64,000 nt of DNA from Chloroflexi bacterium 44-23 (GCA_001899005.1 MKUW01000007.1:124001-188000); one strand, 5' to 3'. Shown: positions 45,708-55,660, counted from the first letter of the stretch. Notes: generated by a model not told the origin, from the letters alone. A program made the numbers and translations.

Positions 45708-46763
45708 CTATTTAATTTTGAAAGCGTCACTTAATTTGATTGTCCCATCGAGTAATTTGGCGCGGACTGCGTCAAGTTCTGCTTTGAGATCGGAAGTTAC
45801 CATGCTTTCGAGATCATGATAAGGAGCCAGATCGACACCGGAGTTCGCTAAATTACCAACGATGTTACCACCTTTGAAAGTTCCATCTTTAGCAGATTTA
45901 ATCACATTAAATGTGGTTACATCCATTTTCTTCATAACGGAAGTTAAAGTAATTTTTGAATAATCTGGATTGGTGACAGCCCAATCGGAATCGACACCAA
46001 TGATATAGGCATTACCACGTTCAGCAACTGCAGCTGCGGTTCCAAGGCCGACTGGACCAGCAACTGGCATAATGATGTCAGCGCCTTCGTCCATCAAGTT
46101 CGTGCCAAATTCTTTACCTTTGGTTTGATCATCAAACGACATGGTGAATAAACCACCATCCGGATTGTTGATGTCCCAACCCAATACCTCGACACTGGTT
46201 CCCTTCTGCTCATTATAATAAGCAACACCCCGAGCGAAACCATCCATAAAGATGGTGACTGTGGGGATGGGAAGACCACCGAAAGTGCCAACTTTACCGG
46301 TTTTGGTGAGGCTAGCGGCCAAGTAACCAGCCATGAAAGCGGCTTCATCTGTTTGGAAAATTTGTCCAACAACGTTTGGAATTACTGGATCATAGGAATA
46401 ATCCACGATTGAATATTTGAAATCGGGATTGGCTTCTGCAGATGCTTTGGTGCCATCGCCAAGTAAGAAACCGACAGTAATGATGATGTCACATTTATCT
46501 TCAATAAATGTGTTCAAATTCTTTTCATAATCGGCTACTTCTTGTGATTCAAGGTATTTGCCTTCGATGCCCAAATCTTTGACTGCATCTTCTACGCCTT
46601 TCCAAGCGGTGGCATTGAATGACTTGTCATCGATACCACCAGTATCGGTAACCTGACAGGCCTTGAATTTCGTTTCAGCAGGGGCGGCTGCTGGTTTGCA
46701 TGCTGAAAGCGCCAGCGATGCGGCAATCAAAATTGCTAAAAACGTTAAAAACTTTTTAGACAT
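45708..46763 (-). CDS. BMP family nucleoside-binding lipoprotein
   Basis: A 351-residue substrate-binding lipoprotein (BmpA/Med/PnrA family). Signal peptide with lipobox LALSAC (Cys22). The mature part shows TDTGGIDDKSFNATAWKGVE, IITVGFLLGD, GTFGGLPIPTVTIFMDGFARG, IMPVAGPVGLGTAAAV and VDSDWAV, all typical of the family that binds purine nucleosides. The start at 46763 has GGAGGAG 8 nt upstream. It has its own promoter and terminator and would deliver nucleosides to the transporter at 40651-44773. Confidence 0.94.
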   Translation of the reverse strand: MSKKFLTFLAILIAASLALSACKPAAAPAETKFKACQVTDTGGIDDKSFNATAWKGVEDAVKDLGIEGKYLESQEVADYEKNLNTFIEDKCDIIITVGFLLGDGTKASAEANPDFKYSIVDYSYDPVIPNVVGQIFQTDEAAFMAGYLAASLTKTGKVGTFGGLPIPTVTIFMDGFARGVAYYNEQKGTSVEVLGWDINNPDGGLFTMSFDDQTKGKEFGTNLMDEGADIIMPVAGPVGLGTAAAVAERGNAYIIGVDSDWAVTNPDYSKITLTSVMKKMDVTTFNVIKSAKDGTFKGGNIVGNLANSGVDLAPYHDLESMVTSDLKAELDAVRAKLLDGTIKLSDAFKIK

Positions 46764-46807
46764 GTAATACTCCTCCACATAAATTAATAGATTGGAAAAA
46801 AGGATTT

Positions 46808-46823
46808 AGTGTGTTCGCACACT
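46808..46823 (-). promoter_or_regulatory. Hairpin/operator-like palindrome in the BMP gene leader
   Basis: AGTGTG and CACACT form a 6-bp stem around a 4-base loop, just downstream of the -10 at 46831. It may be an operator or an mRNA-stabilising 5' hairpin. Confidence 0.4.
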
Positions 46824-46830
46824 TATTACA

Positions 46831-46859
46831 AGTATACACCTACGATTTGAGCTTGACAA
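46831..46859 (-). promoter_or_regulatory. Promoter for the BMP lipoprotein gene
   Basis: On the minus strand TTGTCA (46859-46854), 17-bp spacer, TATACT (46836-46831). Confidence 0.7.
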
Positions 46860-46894
46860 GCGTTATTTGTCAGTATTAATCGAAACGATAATTA

Positions 46895-48145
46895 TTATAT
46901 TTTCGCCTCTCCGCGTCGCACACCAGCCATCATAATAAAGGCCAGAAGCATAAAAATGGGTGAAAAGAGCATCATTAAGCTGTAGTTATTGCCACTCAAT
47001 TTAACAATCCAGCCGTTCAAATTCGGGCCAACGATGGCTGCCAGGGTTGATGCCATATAATATAAACCGGTAAATGTGCCAATATGAACATCGTCGGTCA
47101 TATCAACGACCATGGGGAGTGAATTGATATTAATCAAAGCCCACGAAAACCCGGCGATCATCAACACGATACTGACCGAATAAAAATTTCCAATCAAGGG
47201 TAATTTGGTAAAAAGAACGGTCAGAGTTGAAGTGGGCAAAATATACATGGATAAAATTGCACTGCCCATCAGAAAAATGCCTGCCATAATGGTTTTTCGG
47301 CGGCCTACCCGGCTCCCAATATAGCCGGAGGGCAGTGCAGTCAAAACAAAAATTAAGGATAATTGTCCCAAAAGACGGGAAGCATCTCCTACTGGCATGT
47401 TAAGATGTTTGGTTGCATAGAGTGTAAAAAAGGCTTCAATGGCATTGTAGGCAACAAACCAAAAGAAAATGGCTGCCAAAATTCGGAGTGGGCTTTTTTC
47501 CTTTTCTTTGAATAAGCCTATCAGAGCAGTGACCAAGCTTGGGCGTTTTTGATCGGTGACCTCAAATTCTTTTGGTTCACGAATGAATAAAAGCACCAAT
47601 AGAGAAGATAGAATTACCAATCCGGATCCTAGCCAGAATGGGTAACTGGGGCTTTTTTCGTAAAGTGTAGCACCAATGAGGAACGCTATGATCGAACCTA
47701 CACCACCCATGAAGTTAATCACGCCATTGGCCTGTGATCGATAGCGCGAAGGAGTAATATCCGGCATTAATGCAACAACCGGGGTGCGCCAGAGAGCCAT
47801 GCTGATAAGCAATGAACTGGTACACAAAACGAACAATGGCAAGGTGCTGGCTAAAGGAATAAAACCAAAAGCAATTGCGGCGATGGGTGCGCCGATCAGA
47901 ATAAAGGGTAACCTGCGTCCAATAGGAGTTCGTAATCTATCCGAGAAAGCGCCCACTGGAGGTTGGATTATGAATGCGGCAATATTATCCAATGTCATGA
48001 AAAACCCGATCCAGGCAGCATTGAGGCCGAATTTCCCATCCAAAAAAATAGGTACAAATGCGTTATAAACAGCCCAGATTACGCTAACACCGAAAAAACC
48101 GAAGCCAAGTAAAAATATCTTGGGATAACTAAATTTTTGTTGCAT
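46895..48145 (-). CDS. MFS transporter, SLC45/sugar-symporter-like
   Basis: A 416-residue major facilitator with 12 predicted helices. AFSDRLRTPIGRRLPFILIGAP is the loop 2-3 motif, close to SLC45/sucrose-proton symporters, and SGYIGSRVGRRKTIMAGIFL is the matching 8-9 loop. TPSRYRSQANGVINFMGGVGS also fits that group. Substrate cannot be read from sequence. It stands alone between the BMP lipoprotein gene and trmD, all on the minus strand. Confidence 0.82.
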   Translation of the reverse strand: MQQKFSYPKIFLLGFGFFGVSVIWAVYNAFVPIFLDGKFGLNAAWIGFFMTLDNIAAFIIQPPVGAFSDRLRTPIGRRLPFILIGAPIAAIAFGFIPLASTLPLFVLCTSSLLISMALWRTPVVALMPDITPSRYRSQANGVINFMGGVGSIIAFLIGATLYEKSPSYPFWLGSGLVILSSLLVLLFIREPKEFEVTDQKRPSLVTALIGLFKEKEKSPLRILAAIFFWFVAYNAIEAFFTLYATKHLNMPVGDASRLLGQLSLIFVLTALPSGYIGSRVGRRKTIMAGIFLMGSAILSMYILPTSTLTVLFTKLPLIGNFYSVSIVLMIAGFSWALININSLPMVVDMTDDVHIGTFTGLYYMASTLAAIVGPNLNGWIVKLSGNNYSLMMLFSPIFMLLAFIMMAGVRRGEAKI

Positions 48146-48184
48146 GGGAGGACACCTCTTTCCGATCGAAGAATGAATTGAATA

Positions 48185-48955
48185 CTATCCCTGAAAATTA
48201 TCTGAATTTGATGGTAGCTCTTGAGTTCGTTCTTGCTGGAATTTACTTAATAATTTTAGATCATTTTCTGATAAATCAATGTTTTTAAGCAAATCTGGAC
48301 GTTGAATGTACGTGCGATAAAGTGATTGCTCACGCCGCCATTTTTCGATTTTGGCATGGTGCCCGCTCAATAAGACTTCCGGAACTCGCCAGCCACGAAA
48401 TTCCTCCGGTTTGGTGTAATGAGGATACTCCAGCAACCCGTTGGAAAACGAATCATCCTCAGCGCCGGTCGGATCGCCCAGGACGCCTTTAATCTGACGT
48501 GAGATTGCATCCACCAGCAGCATGGCTGGGATTTCACCACCGGTCACCACAAAATCGCCGATGGAAATTTGATCCGTAATTAAGTGCTCGCGGACGCGCT
48601 CATCGATACCTTCATAACGGCCACACAAGATGGCAATGTGCGGCAATTCAGCCAGTTCGTGAGCAATTTTAAAACTGAACAGTCTTCCTTGCGGAGACAT
48701 TAAAATGACCGGACAGGCTGGCGGCTTGCCTAGAACATCTTCAATGGCAGTGAAGATCGGTTCTGCTTTCATGACCATTCCACCGCCGCCTCCATAGGGG
48801 GTATCGTCAGTAATATGATGTTTATCAAATGTCCAATCACGAATGTTGTGAATTCCGACTTCAACCAGTCCTTTTGAGATTGCTTTTTGTAATATTGAAA
48901 CCTCAAAATAGGATTGGAAAATGGAAGGGAAAAGGCTAAATAAGTCAAAGCGCAT
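48185..48955 (-). CDS. trmD: tRNA (guanine-N1)-methyltransferase TrmD
   Basis: Methylates G37 at N1 in tRNAs reading CNN codons, preventing +1 frameshifts. SPOUT knot motifs: MSPQGRLFSFKIAHELA, ILCGRYEGIDERVREHLI, SIGDFVVTGGEIPAMLLVDAISR; N-terminal RFDLFSLFPSIFQSY. 256 residues, normal. The usual neighbours rpsP, rimM and rplS are absent. The promoter lies so close that the ATG is the predicted transcription start, so the mRNA would be leaderless. Confidence 0.95.
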   Translation of the reverse strand: MRFDLFSLFPSIFQSYFEVSILQKAISKGLVEVGIHNIRDWTFDKHHITDDTPYGGGGGMVMKAEPIFTAIEDVLGKPPACPVILMSPQGRLFSFKIAHELAELPHIAILCGRYEGIDERVREHLITDQISIGDFVVTGGEIPAMLLVDAISRQIKGVLGDPTGAEDDSFSNGLLEYPHYTKPEEFRGWRVPEVLLSGHHAKIEKWRREQSLYRTYIQRPDLLKNIDLSENDLKLLSKFQQERTQELPSNSDNFQG

Positions 48956-48961
48956 ATGGTT

Positions 48962-48990
48962 ATTTTAGCGGTAAGGTAATTGAATGGCAA
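48962..48990 (-). promoter_or_regulatory. Promoter for trmD (predicted leaderless)
   Basis: On the minus strand TTGCCA (48990-48985), 17-bp spacer, TAAAAT (48967-48962). The ATG is 6 nt after the -10. Confidence 0.65.
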
Positions 48991-49110
48991 GCAAGAGCGC
49001 CTGAATATTTCAAGGCATTTAATTCGTATGGAAAGTGGGTTATTTTGTTAATAATGAAGGTGAAGATGCCTTATAACGTAATTCATCTGCCTTAATTGCT
49101 TACTTGTTAC

Positions 49111-49140
49111 TTGACGGGAAGAAATTGGTGATGGTAATAT
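49111..49140 (+). promoter_or_regulatory. Promoter for the TPR gene pair
   Basis: TTGACG (49111-49116), 18-bp spacer, TAATAT (49135-49140). The ATG at 49147 is 6 nt after the -10. Confidence 0.6.
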
Positions 49141-49146
49141 GCAAAC

Positions 49147-50418
49147 ATGTATCTTCGAAATGGCCGCTTTAATATGAAGAATCGCCGCCGCAGAGGTAAC
49201 CCTTTGCGGATCGGCATACTTGTTTTATTAATAGGTGCAGGATTTTACATCAATAAAGTCGTTGTACCCACTGTTCCGCCGCTTTTTATTCCAACTCCAA
49301 CCGCCACCCGGCCGCCTGAATCATATGTGACCGATGCCGAAAAGCTGCTGGGGGAGGGGAAACTATTTCAGGCAGTCGATATGTATGAAAAAGCGGTTCA
49401 GGCCGACCCAGCAAACGCGGGCAATTATGTTGCCCTGGCACGTACCCAGATTTACCTCAGCCGATATGATGAGGCTCTTGATAATTTAGGCAAATCGTTG
49501 CTTGTAAATGAGAACAACCCACTCGCCTATGCTTTACGTGGCTGGGCACTTGGATTTCAGGGAGACTATTTGGCAGCGATCACAGCGTTGAGAAGATCTA
49601 TTGAACTCAGTCCGAATAACAGCGTGGCTTATGCGTATCTGGCGGAAGTGTATGGTTTGCAATATGAATCCAACCCCGCCATTGCGGGCATCATTGATGA
49701 AGCAATTGCGAATGCAGCCAAAGCGCGTGATTTGGATCCAAATTCACTCGAAACCAATCGCGCACGGGGATACGTGCAGTGGCTGCTGGCTAATTACACG
49801 GATGCCGTCCAGTACTATACAGCTGCCATCAATATCAACCCCTACATAGCAGATTTGCACATTGCTTTAGGTATTGTTTACTCAACAGACTCAGTTAATG
49901 AGTATTCGTTAGCGCTCAAGGAATTTCAAGAAGCTGAGCTATTGAATCCAGCAAACCCCACACCAGATTACCAACTTTCTGTCGTTTACCAAAAAATGGG
50001 TGAATATGCGACTGCAATTCAATATGCAGAAAAGGCTGTGGCGATTGAGCCTACGAACCAATACTATTATGGCAATTTAGGAACTCTCTATTTCCGCAAC
50101 AAAAATTTTACCAAGGCAGCTGAGATTCTTGGGTTAATCATCCACGGAGGCACCTCGGAAAGCGGTGTTGTGGTGGAACCACTACCGTTAGATTATGGCG
50201 TAACAGCCAGCTACTTTGCTCGTTATGGCATCTCTCAAGCGTACAAAGGTGAATGCGGCGAAGCTTTAAAAATCTCTCAAGCTTTAATGGATACGGTTGG
50301 AAGTGACGAGAATAATGTCTACAATGCCAACGAGATTGTAAATATTTGTCAGGATGTTGCCAGTAGAATAGGCGCAGGAACGAAAGAGGCGACAGCTGAA
50401 GTTACCCCTGAACCTTAA
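49147..50418 (+). CDS. Membrane-anchored TPR protein
   Basis: A 423-residue protein: basic start (KNRRRRG), one membrane helix (about 22-40), a Pro/Thr linker (PTPTATRPP), then about seven tetratricopeptide units beginning near residue 58 (YVTDAEKLLGEGKLFQAVDMYEKAVQADPA). TPR arrays bind partner proteins; no catalytic domain is present. The ATG at 49147 coincides with the predicted transcription start (leaderless); an ATG at 49174 would give a 27-nt leader but no Shine-Dalgarno. It is followed after 17 nt by a paralogue. Confidence 0.82.
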   Translation: MYLRNGRFNMKNRRRRGNPLRIGILVLLIGAGFYINKVVVPTVPPLFIPTPTATRPPESYVTDAEKLLGEGKLFQAVDMYEKAVQADPANAGNYVALARTQIYLSRYDEALDNLGKSLLVNENNPLAYALRGWALGFQGDYLAAITALRRSIELSPNNSVAYAYLAEVYGLQYESNPAIAGIIDEAIANAAKARDLDPNSLETNRARGYVQWLLANYTDAVQYYTAAININPYIADLHIALGIVYSTDSVNEYSLALKEFQEAELLNPANPTPDYQLSVVYQKMGEYATAIQYAEKAVAIEPTNQYYYGNLGTLYFRNKNFTKAAEILGLIIHGGTSESGVVVEPLPLDYGVTASYFARYGISQAYKGECGEALKISQALMDTVGSDENNVYNANEIVNICQDVASRIGAGTKEATAEVTPEP

Positions 50419-50435
50419 GACGATCTGGAGAATTA

Positions 50436-51776
50436 ATGGGTATTAAATTACCAGATGACCACAACATATTTCGGCCAAAAAAAACCAGAAATGGATTTCA
50501 AATTTTCTTTCTGATTCTTTTTATTCTTTTGGCCGCACTTTTCTATCGGGAAATTGATACGGGCAAAGTTCAACCGCTTTTTTTAGCAACGCCAACACCG
50601 ACAAGAACAGCGAATTCCCATGCAGCCGAAGGAGAAACCAATTTTCAGGCCGGCAAATTGGATGCAGCGATCCAATCCTACCTGGATGCCACCCGGCTGG
50701 AACCAAACAACTCTACTATCTGGTCGGAATTGGCTCGAATACAAACATATTCGTCTAACTTGTTAACTACGGATGCTGAAAAACGTCAGCGCCTGCAGGA
50801 AGCGATTGCTTCGGCAGAAAAAGCGGTGGAAGCAAACCCGGATGATAGCACTGCCTATGCCATTCAGGCATTTGCTTATGATTGGTATTCTTACCCTGTT
50901 TACTCAGGCGATGAATCCAATGCTTACCTCTTGAAAGCTGAACAATCGATAACGAAAGCATTGCAATTGGATAGCCAAAATGCACTCGCGATTGCCTACC
51001 GGGCTGAGATATTTCTCGATCAACTGCGATATAAGGAAGCCCTTGATTATTCCAATCGTGCTTTAGCAATCAACCCAAATCTGTTGGATGTGCAACGTGT
51101 ACATGGTTTTGTGATGGAGTCGCTTGGCAATAGCTATGATGAAGCGATTGAATCATACAAAAAAGCGGCTGAAATTAACCCGAATCTGACATTTTTATAC
51201 ATTTCCATTGGGGTAAACTACCGTGAGCTGAAGAAACTTGACCTGGCCCTCGATTATTTTGCGAAGGCTGTAAAAATTAATGAACAAAATGATATCAAAG
51301 ATCCAATCCCATATTTAGCAATCGCGAATACCTATATTAATAAAGGGGAAGGATTGGTGGCTTCACGGAATGTGATGCGGGCAGTTGAATTTACGCCGGG
51401 GAATGCCAATGTGTACGCCCAATTAGGGTTAGTCTATTTTAAAGCTCGAAATTATGAAGGCTCCATTCCGGCTTTTGCCTGTGCCATTGATGGCTGTTCT
51501 GCCCTGGAAAGCTGTATTGTCCGCCAGGATTGTACCGCTGAAACGGATCCAAATACGGTACCTCCCTATGCGATTGAAGGCCTGCCATTAACATCCAACA
51601 CAGTGGTGTACTACTTTACCTATGGTTCAGTTTTATCAGCTATGCATCGTAAGGGGGACAACCTTTGTAATGAAGCTGAACGCATTTTTGCCATGGTTAA
51701 AAAAGATTATAGCGATGATGAGGGGATTATGAACATTGTCAAAGCCGGTGAGCAAATTTGCGAAAATAATCCATAA
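50436..51776 (+). CDS. Membrane-anchored TPR protein, paralogue
   Basis: A 446-residue protein with the same layout as its neighbour: short basic start, a membrane helix (about 23-40), LATPTPTRTANS linker, then TPR units (AAEGETNFQAGKLDAAIQSY and others). Three to four cysteines cluster late (FACAIDGCSALESCIVRQDC), suggesting external disulfides. A duplication of the upstream gene is likely. The pair precedes groES but has its own promoter. Confidence 0.82.
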   Translation: MGIKLPDDHNIFRPKKTRNGFQIFFLILFILLAALFYREIDTGKVQPLFLATPTPTRTANSHAAEGETNFQAGKLDAAIQSYLDATRLEPNNSTIWSELARIQTYSSNLLTTDAEKRQRLQEAIASAEKAVEANPDDSTAYAIQAFAYDWYSYPVYSGDESNAYLLKAEQSITKALQLDSQNALAIAYRAEIFLDQLRYKEALDYSNRALAINPNLLDVQRVHGFVMESLGNSYDEAIESYKKAAEINPNLTFLYISIGVNYRELKKLDLALDYFAKAVKINEQNDIKDPIPYLAIANTYINKGEGLVASRNVMRAVEFTPGNANVYAQLGLVYFKARNYEGSIPAFACAIDGCSALESCIVRQDCTAETDPNTVPPYAIEGLPLTSNTVVYYFTYGSVLSAMHRKGDNLCNEAERIFAMVKKDYSDDEGIMNIVKAGEQICENNP

Positions 51777-51818
51777 AAATTCAAATATCAGAAATTCATT
51801 AGAAAATATTAATATCTC

Positions 51819-51847
51819 TTGACTTTCATCATAAAGGCAGGTAAGAT
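51819..51847 (+). promoter_or_regulatory. Promoter for groES-groEL
   Basis: TTGACT (51819-51824), 17-bp spacer, TAAGAT (51842-51847), with the CIRCE element just downstream at the start site. Confidence 0.8.
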
Positions 51848-51857
51848 TTGAGAAGAT

Positions 51858-51884
51858 TTAGCACTCGGTGTATACGAGTGCTAA
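51858..51884 (+). promoter_or_regulatory. CIRCE operator (HrcA binding site)
   Basis: TTAGCACTC, 9-bp spacer, GAGTGCTAA: a perfect match to the CIRCE consensus, in the groES leader. Heat-shock control by HrcA is established for this element; hrcA itself is not in the window. Confidence 0.97.
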
Positions 51885-51928
51885 AATCGAAAATAATTTA
51901 CCTATTGCAAAAGCAGGAGGAAGTACAA

Positions 51929-52219
51929 ATGAATTTAAGGCCTTTAGGAAGTCGTGTTTTAGTTGAACCTATCGAAGCGGAGGAAATTACCGCTGGTGGG
52001 ATTGTATTACCGGAAACAGCCAAAGAAAAACCCCAAAAGGGGAAAGTTCTTTCTGTTGGACCTGGTGATCGGGACGACGATGGTGACCGCATTCCCATGG
52101 ATGTCAAAAAAGATGACGTTGTCTTATTTGCAAAATACGGCGGAACTGAAATTAAAGTGGATGGCAAAAAATTGCTCATTCTACGCGAAAGTGATCTGCT
52201 CGCAATTGTTGAAGATTAA
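51929..52219 (+). CDS. groES: Co-chaperonin GroES
   Basis: Lid of the GroEL chamber. 96 residues, [19 protein letters not shown], the mobile loop [18 protein letters not shown] and the final ADLLAI-like [10 protein letters not shown]. The start at 51929 follows AGGAGG by 9 nt; an upstream in-frame reading to 51848 would cross the CIRCE element. First gene of the CIRCE-controlled groESL operon. Confidence 0.97.
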   Translation: MNLRPLGSRVLVEPIEAEEITAGGIVLPETAKEKPQKGKVLSVGPGDRDDDGDRIPMDVKKDDVVLFAKYGGTEIKVDGKKLLILRESDLLAIVED

Positions 52220-52256
52220 TAAATTTAGTTTAAATTTATAAGGAGTAATTAGTAAT

Positions 52257-53891
52257 ATGGCAGCAAAACAACTTGTTTTTGGAGAAGAAGCTCGAAGAAA
52301 GCTTAAGACTGGTATTGATGTGGTCGCAACCGCAGTGGTAACAACCCTTGGCCCCAAGGGAAGGAATGTTGCAATTGATCGGAAATTTGGTTCCCCCACT
52401 GTTACACACGATGGCGTCACCGTTGCGAAAGAAATTGAATTGGAAGACGCATTTGAGAATATGGGTGCACAGCTTCTCAAGGAAGCTGCAACCAAGACCA
52501 ATGATATTGCAGGTGATGGAACCACGACATCAACCGTATTAGCACATGCAATTGTAACTGAAGGCTTGAAAACTTTGGCCGCCGGCGCAAACCCAATGCT
52601 GCTCAAACGTGGCATCGAAGCCGCAGCCAAGAAAGTGTCTGAAGAGATAATTCGTCAGGCTATTGAAATCCGCGAAAAAAGTGAAATTGCAAACGTCGCA
52701 TCCATTTCCGCACAGGATCGCTCAATTGGTGAGTTGATTGCTGATGTAATGGACAAAGTTGGCAAAGATGGCGTTATCACGGTCGAAGAATCCAAAGGTT
52801 TGGAATTCGAACAGGAATATGTTGAAGGTATGCAGTTTGACCGCGGCTATATTTCAGCATACTTTGTGACCGATATGGAGCACATGGAAGCAGTTATTGC
52901 TGAACCTTACATTCTGATCCATGATAAGAAGATCTCTGCTGCTGCTGATATTGTGCCCGTTCTGGAAAAAATGGTACAGGTTGGAAAGCGTGACCTGGTA
53001 ATTATTGCGGAAGACATTGATGGCGAAGCATTGGCTACTTTAGTACTCAATAAGATTCGTGGCATGATTAACGTGTTGGCTGTCAAAGCACCTGGTTTTG
53101 GTGATCGCCGTAAAGCAATGCTTCAGGATATTGCTGTTTTGACCGGTGCCCAATTGATCTCCGAAGAAACTGGCCGTAAACTCGATACAACCACCATTGC
53201 TGACCTTGGCCGAGCCGAGAAAGTGGTTGCTGACAAAGACAACACAACCATCGTTGGCGGTAAGGGTGACGAAGCTGCTATCAAAGGCCGTATTGAGCAG
53301 ATTAAAGTCGAAATCGACAAAACAACCAGCGATTATGATCGCGAAAAATTACAAGAACGACTTGCCAAGCTGGCTGGTGGCGTAGCCATCATTCGTGTTG
53401 GAGCCGCTACAGAAACCGAGCTCAAAGAGAAGAAACATCGTGTTGAAGATGCTCTTTCAGCGACCCGCGCAGCTGTGGAAGAGGGTATCGTTCCTGGTGG
53501 TGGTGTTGCCTTAATCAATGCCATGCATGTCCTTGATGATCTTAAAATGGAAGATGAAGACGACCAGATTGGTGTCAACATCGTTCGTAAATCATTGGAA
53601 GTTCCCATGCGCAAGATCGCCGAGAACGCCGGCAAAGAAGGTTCAGTCATTATCGAAAATGTACGCAAAGCACAAAAAGAGAATAACAATCTCCGCTATG
53701 GCTACGACGTTATGACCGGTGAATTTGGTGACATGGTAAAATGTGGCGTTATTGATCCTGCCAAAGTTACTCGTGGCGCTCTCGAAAACGCAGCCTCCAT
53801 TGCTGCTATGATCCTGACCACCGAAGCTCTGATTGCAGATGTCCCGGAAGAGAACAAAGCTCCTGCCGGTCCTCCAATGCCAGAATACTAA
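52257..53891 (+). CDS. groEL: Chaperonin GroEL
   Basis: 60-kDa ATP-dependent folding chamber. Begins [18 protein letters not shown] site [13 protein letters not shown] and [12 protein letters not shown]-terminal [21 protein letters not shown]. 544 residues. The end is GPPMPEY, without the Gly-Gly-Met repeats of many GroELs. 37 nt after groES, terminator at 53913-53945. Confidence 0.97.
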   Translation: MAAKQLVFGEEARRKLKTGIDVVATAVVTTLGPKGRNVAIDRKFGSPTVTHDGVTVAKEIELEDAFENMGAQLLKEAATKTNDIAGDGTTTSTVLAHAIVTEGLKTLAAGANPMLLKRGIEAAAKKVSEEIIRQAIEIREKSEIANVASISAQDRSIGELIADVMDKVGKDGVITVEESKGLEFEQEYVEGMQFDRGYISAYFVTDMEHMEAVIAEPYILIHDKKISAAADIVPVLEKMVQVGKRDLVIIAEDIDGEALATLVLNKIRGMINVLAVKAPGFGDRRKAMLQDIAVLTGAQLISEETGRKLDTTTIADLGRAEKVVADKDNTTIVGGKGDEAAIKGRIEQIKVEIDKTTSDYDREKLQERLAKLAGGVAIIRVGAATETELKEKKHRVEDALSATRAAVEEGIVPGGGVALINAMHVLDDLKMEDEDDQIGVNIVRKSLEVPMRKIAENAGKEGSVIIENVRKAQKENNNLRYGYDVMTGEFGDMVKCGVIDPAKVTRGALENAASIAAMILTTEALIADVPEENKAPAGPPMPEY

Positions 53892-53912
53892 ATCGACACA
53901 AACTAACCAATC

Positions 53913-53945
53913 AAAAAGGGCTGCTCACACGAGCAGTCCTTTTTT
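53913..53945 (+). terminator. Terminator after groEL
   Basis: AAAGGGCTGCTC pairs with GAGCAGTCCTTT around ACAC, followed by a T-run. Confidence 0.85.
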
Positions 53946-53962
53946 AGATTATAATGGGCTCG

Positions 53963-54883
53963 ATGAAAAATCATTGGCTTCCAAACCTGATCTTGTTTTC
54001 ATTCCTTTTAATCAATGCCTGTCAACGCTCACCTCTTGCTACTGTCGTAAATACACAAGAAGTGACGGATATAAGCAATCCCACAATAGCCGCAACAGCA
54101 ACCTTCATACCAACGGAAACGCCTGTACCTCTTCCGGCGGTAGCGATCGTCAATGGAGAGCGGATACTGCAATCAGATTTTGATGAAGAATTCCAGCGCT
54201 ATCAAGATGCAGCTACTGCCGTTGGCAATACCGTCGACCTTGAAATTGGTAAGGCTACTGTACTCGAGAACTTAATAGACCTTGATTTATTAGCTCAAGC
54301 TGCCCGGCAGGACGGGTTTGAGCTAACCGATGAAATGGTTCAGCAACGCCTTGAAGCACTAATTAAGGATTTGGGTTCAGAGGAGAAGTTAGAAACCTGG
54401 CTGGCCACTAATCATTACAGTCATGAGGGCTTTGAGCGTTTATATCGCATCGAAATCGAAGCTGCACATATGCGAGAGCAGATCATTGCGGAAGTACCAA
54501 CGACGGCTGAACAAATTCATGCTCGTCAAATTATGGTGCAAAGTAAGCAACTGGCAACCAATATATATAACCAACTACAAGCTGGCGCAGATTTTGCAAC
54601 GCTATCATGGATATACGATCCAATAACCGGAGGCGAATTGAGTTGGTTCCCGCGTAACTACCTGGTAATTCCTGAAATTGAAGAAGCTGTTTTTGCTTTG
54701 CAACCGGGAGAGTACACCGAAATCATTGCCACCGACTATGGATATCAAATTGTTCAGGTTGTCGAGAAAGAAATGGCACGCCCTTTGACCGAGGATGCAC
54801 TGCTGGCTTTTCAACGCAGCGCTCTGGCAAATTGGGTTCAAATGGCAAAATCCAATGCTCAAATCGAGATTTTAAGCCAGTAA
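53963..54883 (+). CDS. Peptidyl-prolyl isomerase lipoprotein (SurA/PrsA-like)
   Basis: A 306-residue exported lipoprotein. Signal with lipobox LLINAC (Cys20), Thr/Pro-rich linker (about 40-55), SurA N-terminal-like helical region (VAIVNGERILQSDFDEEFQRY) and a parvulin (PpiC rotamase) domain with HARQIMV, AGADFATLSWIYDP, GGELSWFPRN and EYTEIIATDYGYQIVQV. It assists folding of secreted proteins. I prefer the ATG at 53963: the ATG at 53954 overlaps a TATAAT at 53950-53955, which could make this a leaderless message too, though no -35 is visible. Confidence 0.85.
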   Translation: MKNHWLPNLILFSFLLINACQRSPLATVVNTQEVTDISNPTIAATATFIPTETPVPLPAVAIVNGERILQSDFDEEFQRYQDAATAVGNTVDLEIGKATVLENLIDLDLLAQAARQDGFELTDEMVQQRLEALIKDLGSEEKLETWLATNHYSHEGFERLYRIEIEAAHMREQIIAEVPTTAEQIHARQIMVQSKQLATNIYNQLQAGADFATLSWIYDPITGGELSWFPRNYLVIPEIEEAVFALQPGEYTEIIATDYGYQIVQVVEKEMARPLTEDALLAFQRSALANWVQMAKSNAQIEILSQ

Positions 54884-54917
54884 TTTGATGACCGCGAAGC
54901 TTCATCGGAGGTGATGT

Positions 54918-55649
54918 ATGGAAAGAGCCCAACATAAAAAAAAGCCTTTCAATTTTTTCTGGAATTTCTTAACCTTGCTGGTTGTGATGGCTTCGGCAGT
55001 GATTTTTATTTTGCAATTAACCATTTTTGCCAACCCCCATGCTATTTTTAATCCTTTCCCACCGGTTGATCTCCCTGAAAGTATTGTTTTGCCCCCAACC
55101 AGTGAAGTAACTTCAATGCCTACTGAAGAGGCTTCCCCCACAGAAGTTGTGGTGCTTGCTGCGAGTGCAACCACAGTTCCTACGGCGACCGAAGTGGTTG
55201 AGATCCAGGATGGTACTCTGGTGGCTGAAACAACACCCCAAGAGCCAACCGCAACGTCATTTGTTGGGTATTATGCTTTTATTGCCCAAAATGAACCAAA
55301 TGCGATTCCAAGTACCATTTTTAAGCCTGACCTGGAATGCAAATGGACAGGAGTCGCTGGCCAGGTATTTGATTTACAGGGCCGGCCTGTTAAAGGGATC
55401 ATAGTCTGGCTGCGGGGAAGTTTTGGCGGAAAAACGATGAACTACCAGAGTGTCACATTGGAAAGCTCACCTTACGGCCCATCCGGGTTCGAATTCACCT
55501 TTGGGGATACCCCCCGTGATTCAACTGGAAATTTATACTTACAACTGGCTGATCAGGCTGGTATTCCGATTTCAGATCGTGTTTATTTCAATACTTTTTC
55601 AGATTGTGAAAAAAATCTGATTCTGGTTAACTTTAAACAGGTGCGTTAA
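54918..55649 (+). CDS. Membrane-anchored secreted protein of unknown function
   Basis: A 243-residue protein with a very good Shine-Dalgarno (GGAGGTGAT). Basic start, membrane helix (about 15-37), then a long Thr/Ser/Val/Pro linker (about 45-110) and a C-terminal beta domain (about 130-243) with CKWTGVAGQVFDLQGRPVKG, resembling a carboxypeptidase-regulatory/transthyretin-like fold. Two cysteines (LECKW and FSDCEKN) could form a disulfide. Probably surface-exposed. It follows the isomerase gene by 34 nt. Confidence 0.7.
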   Translation: MERAQHKKKPFNFFWNFLTLLVVMASAVIFILQLTIFANPHAIFNPFPPVDLPESIVLPPTSEVTSMPTEEASPTEVVVLAASATTVPTATEVVEIQDGTLVAETTPQEPTATSFVGYYAFIAQNEPNAIPSTIFKPDLECKWTGVAGQVFDLQGRPVKGIIVWLRGSFGGKTMNYQSVTLESSPYGPSGFEFTFGDTPRDSTGNLYLQLADQAGIPISDRVYFNTFSDCEKNLILVNFKQVR

Positions 55650-55660
55650 TAGCAGATGAT

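Noticed and set aside
51848..51928. Extended groES reading
   Set aside because: It would translate the CIRCE operator; AGGAGG precedes 51929 and homologues start MNLRPLG.
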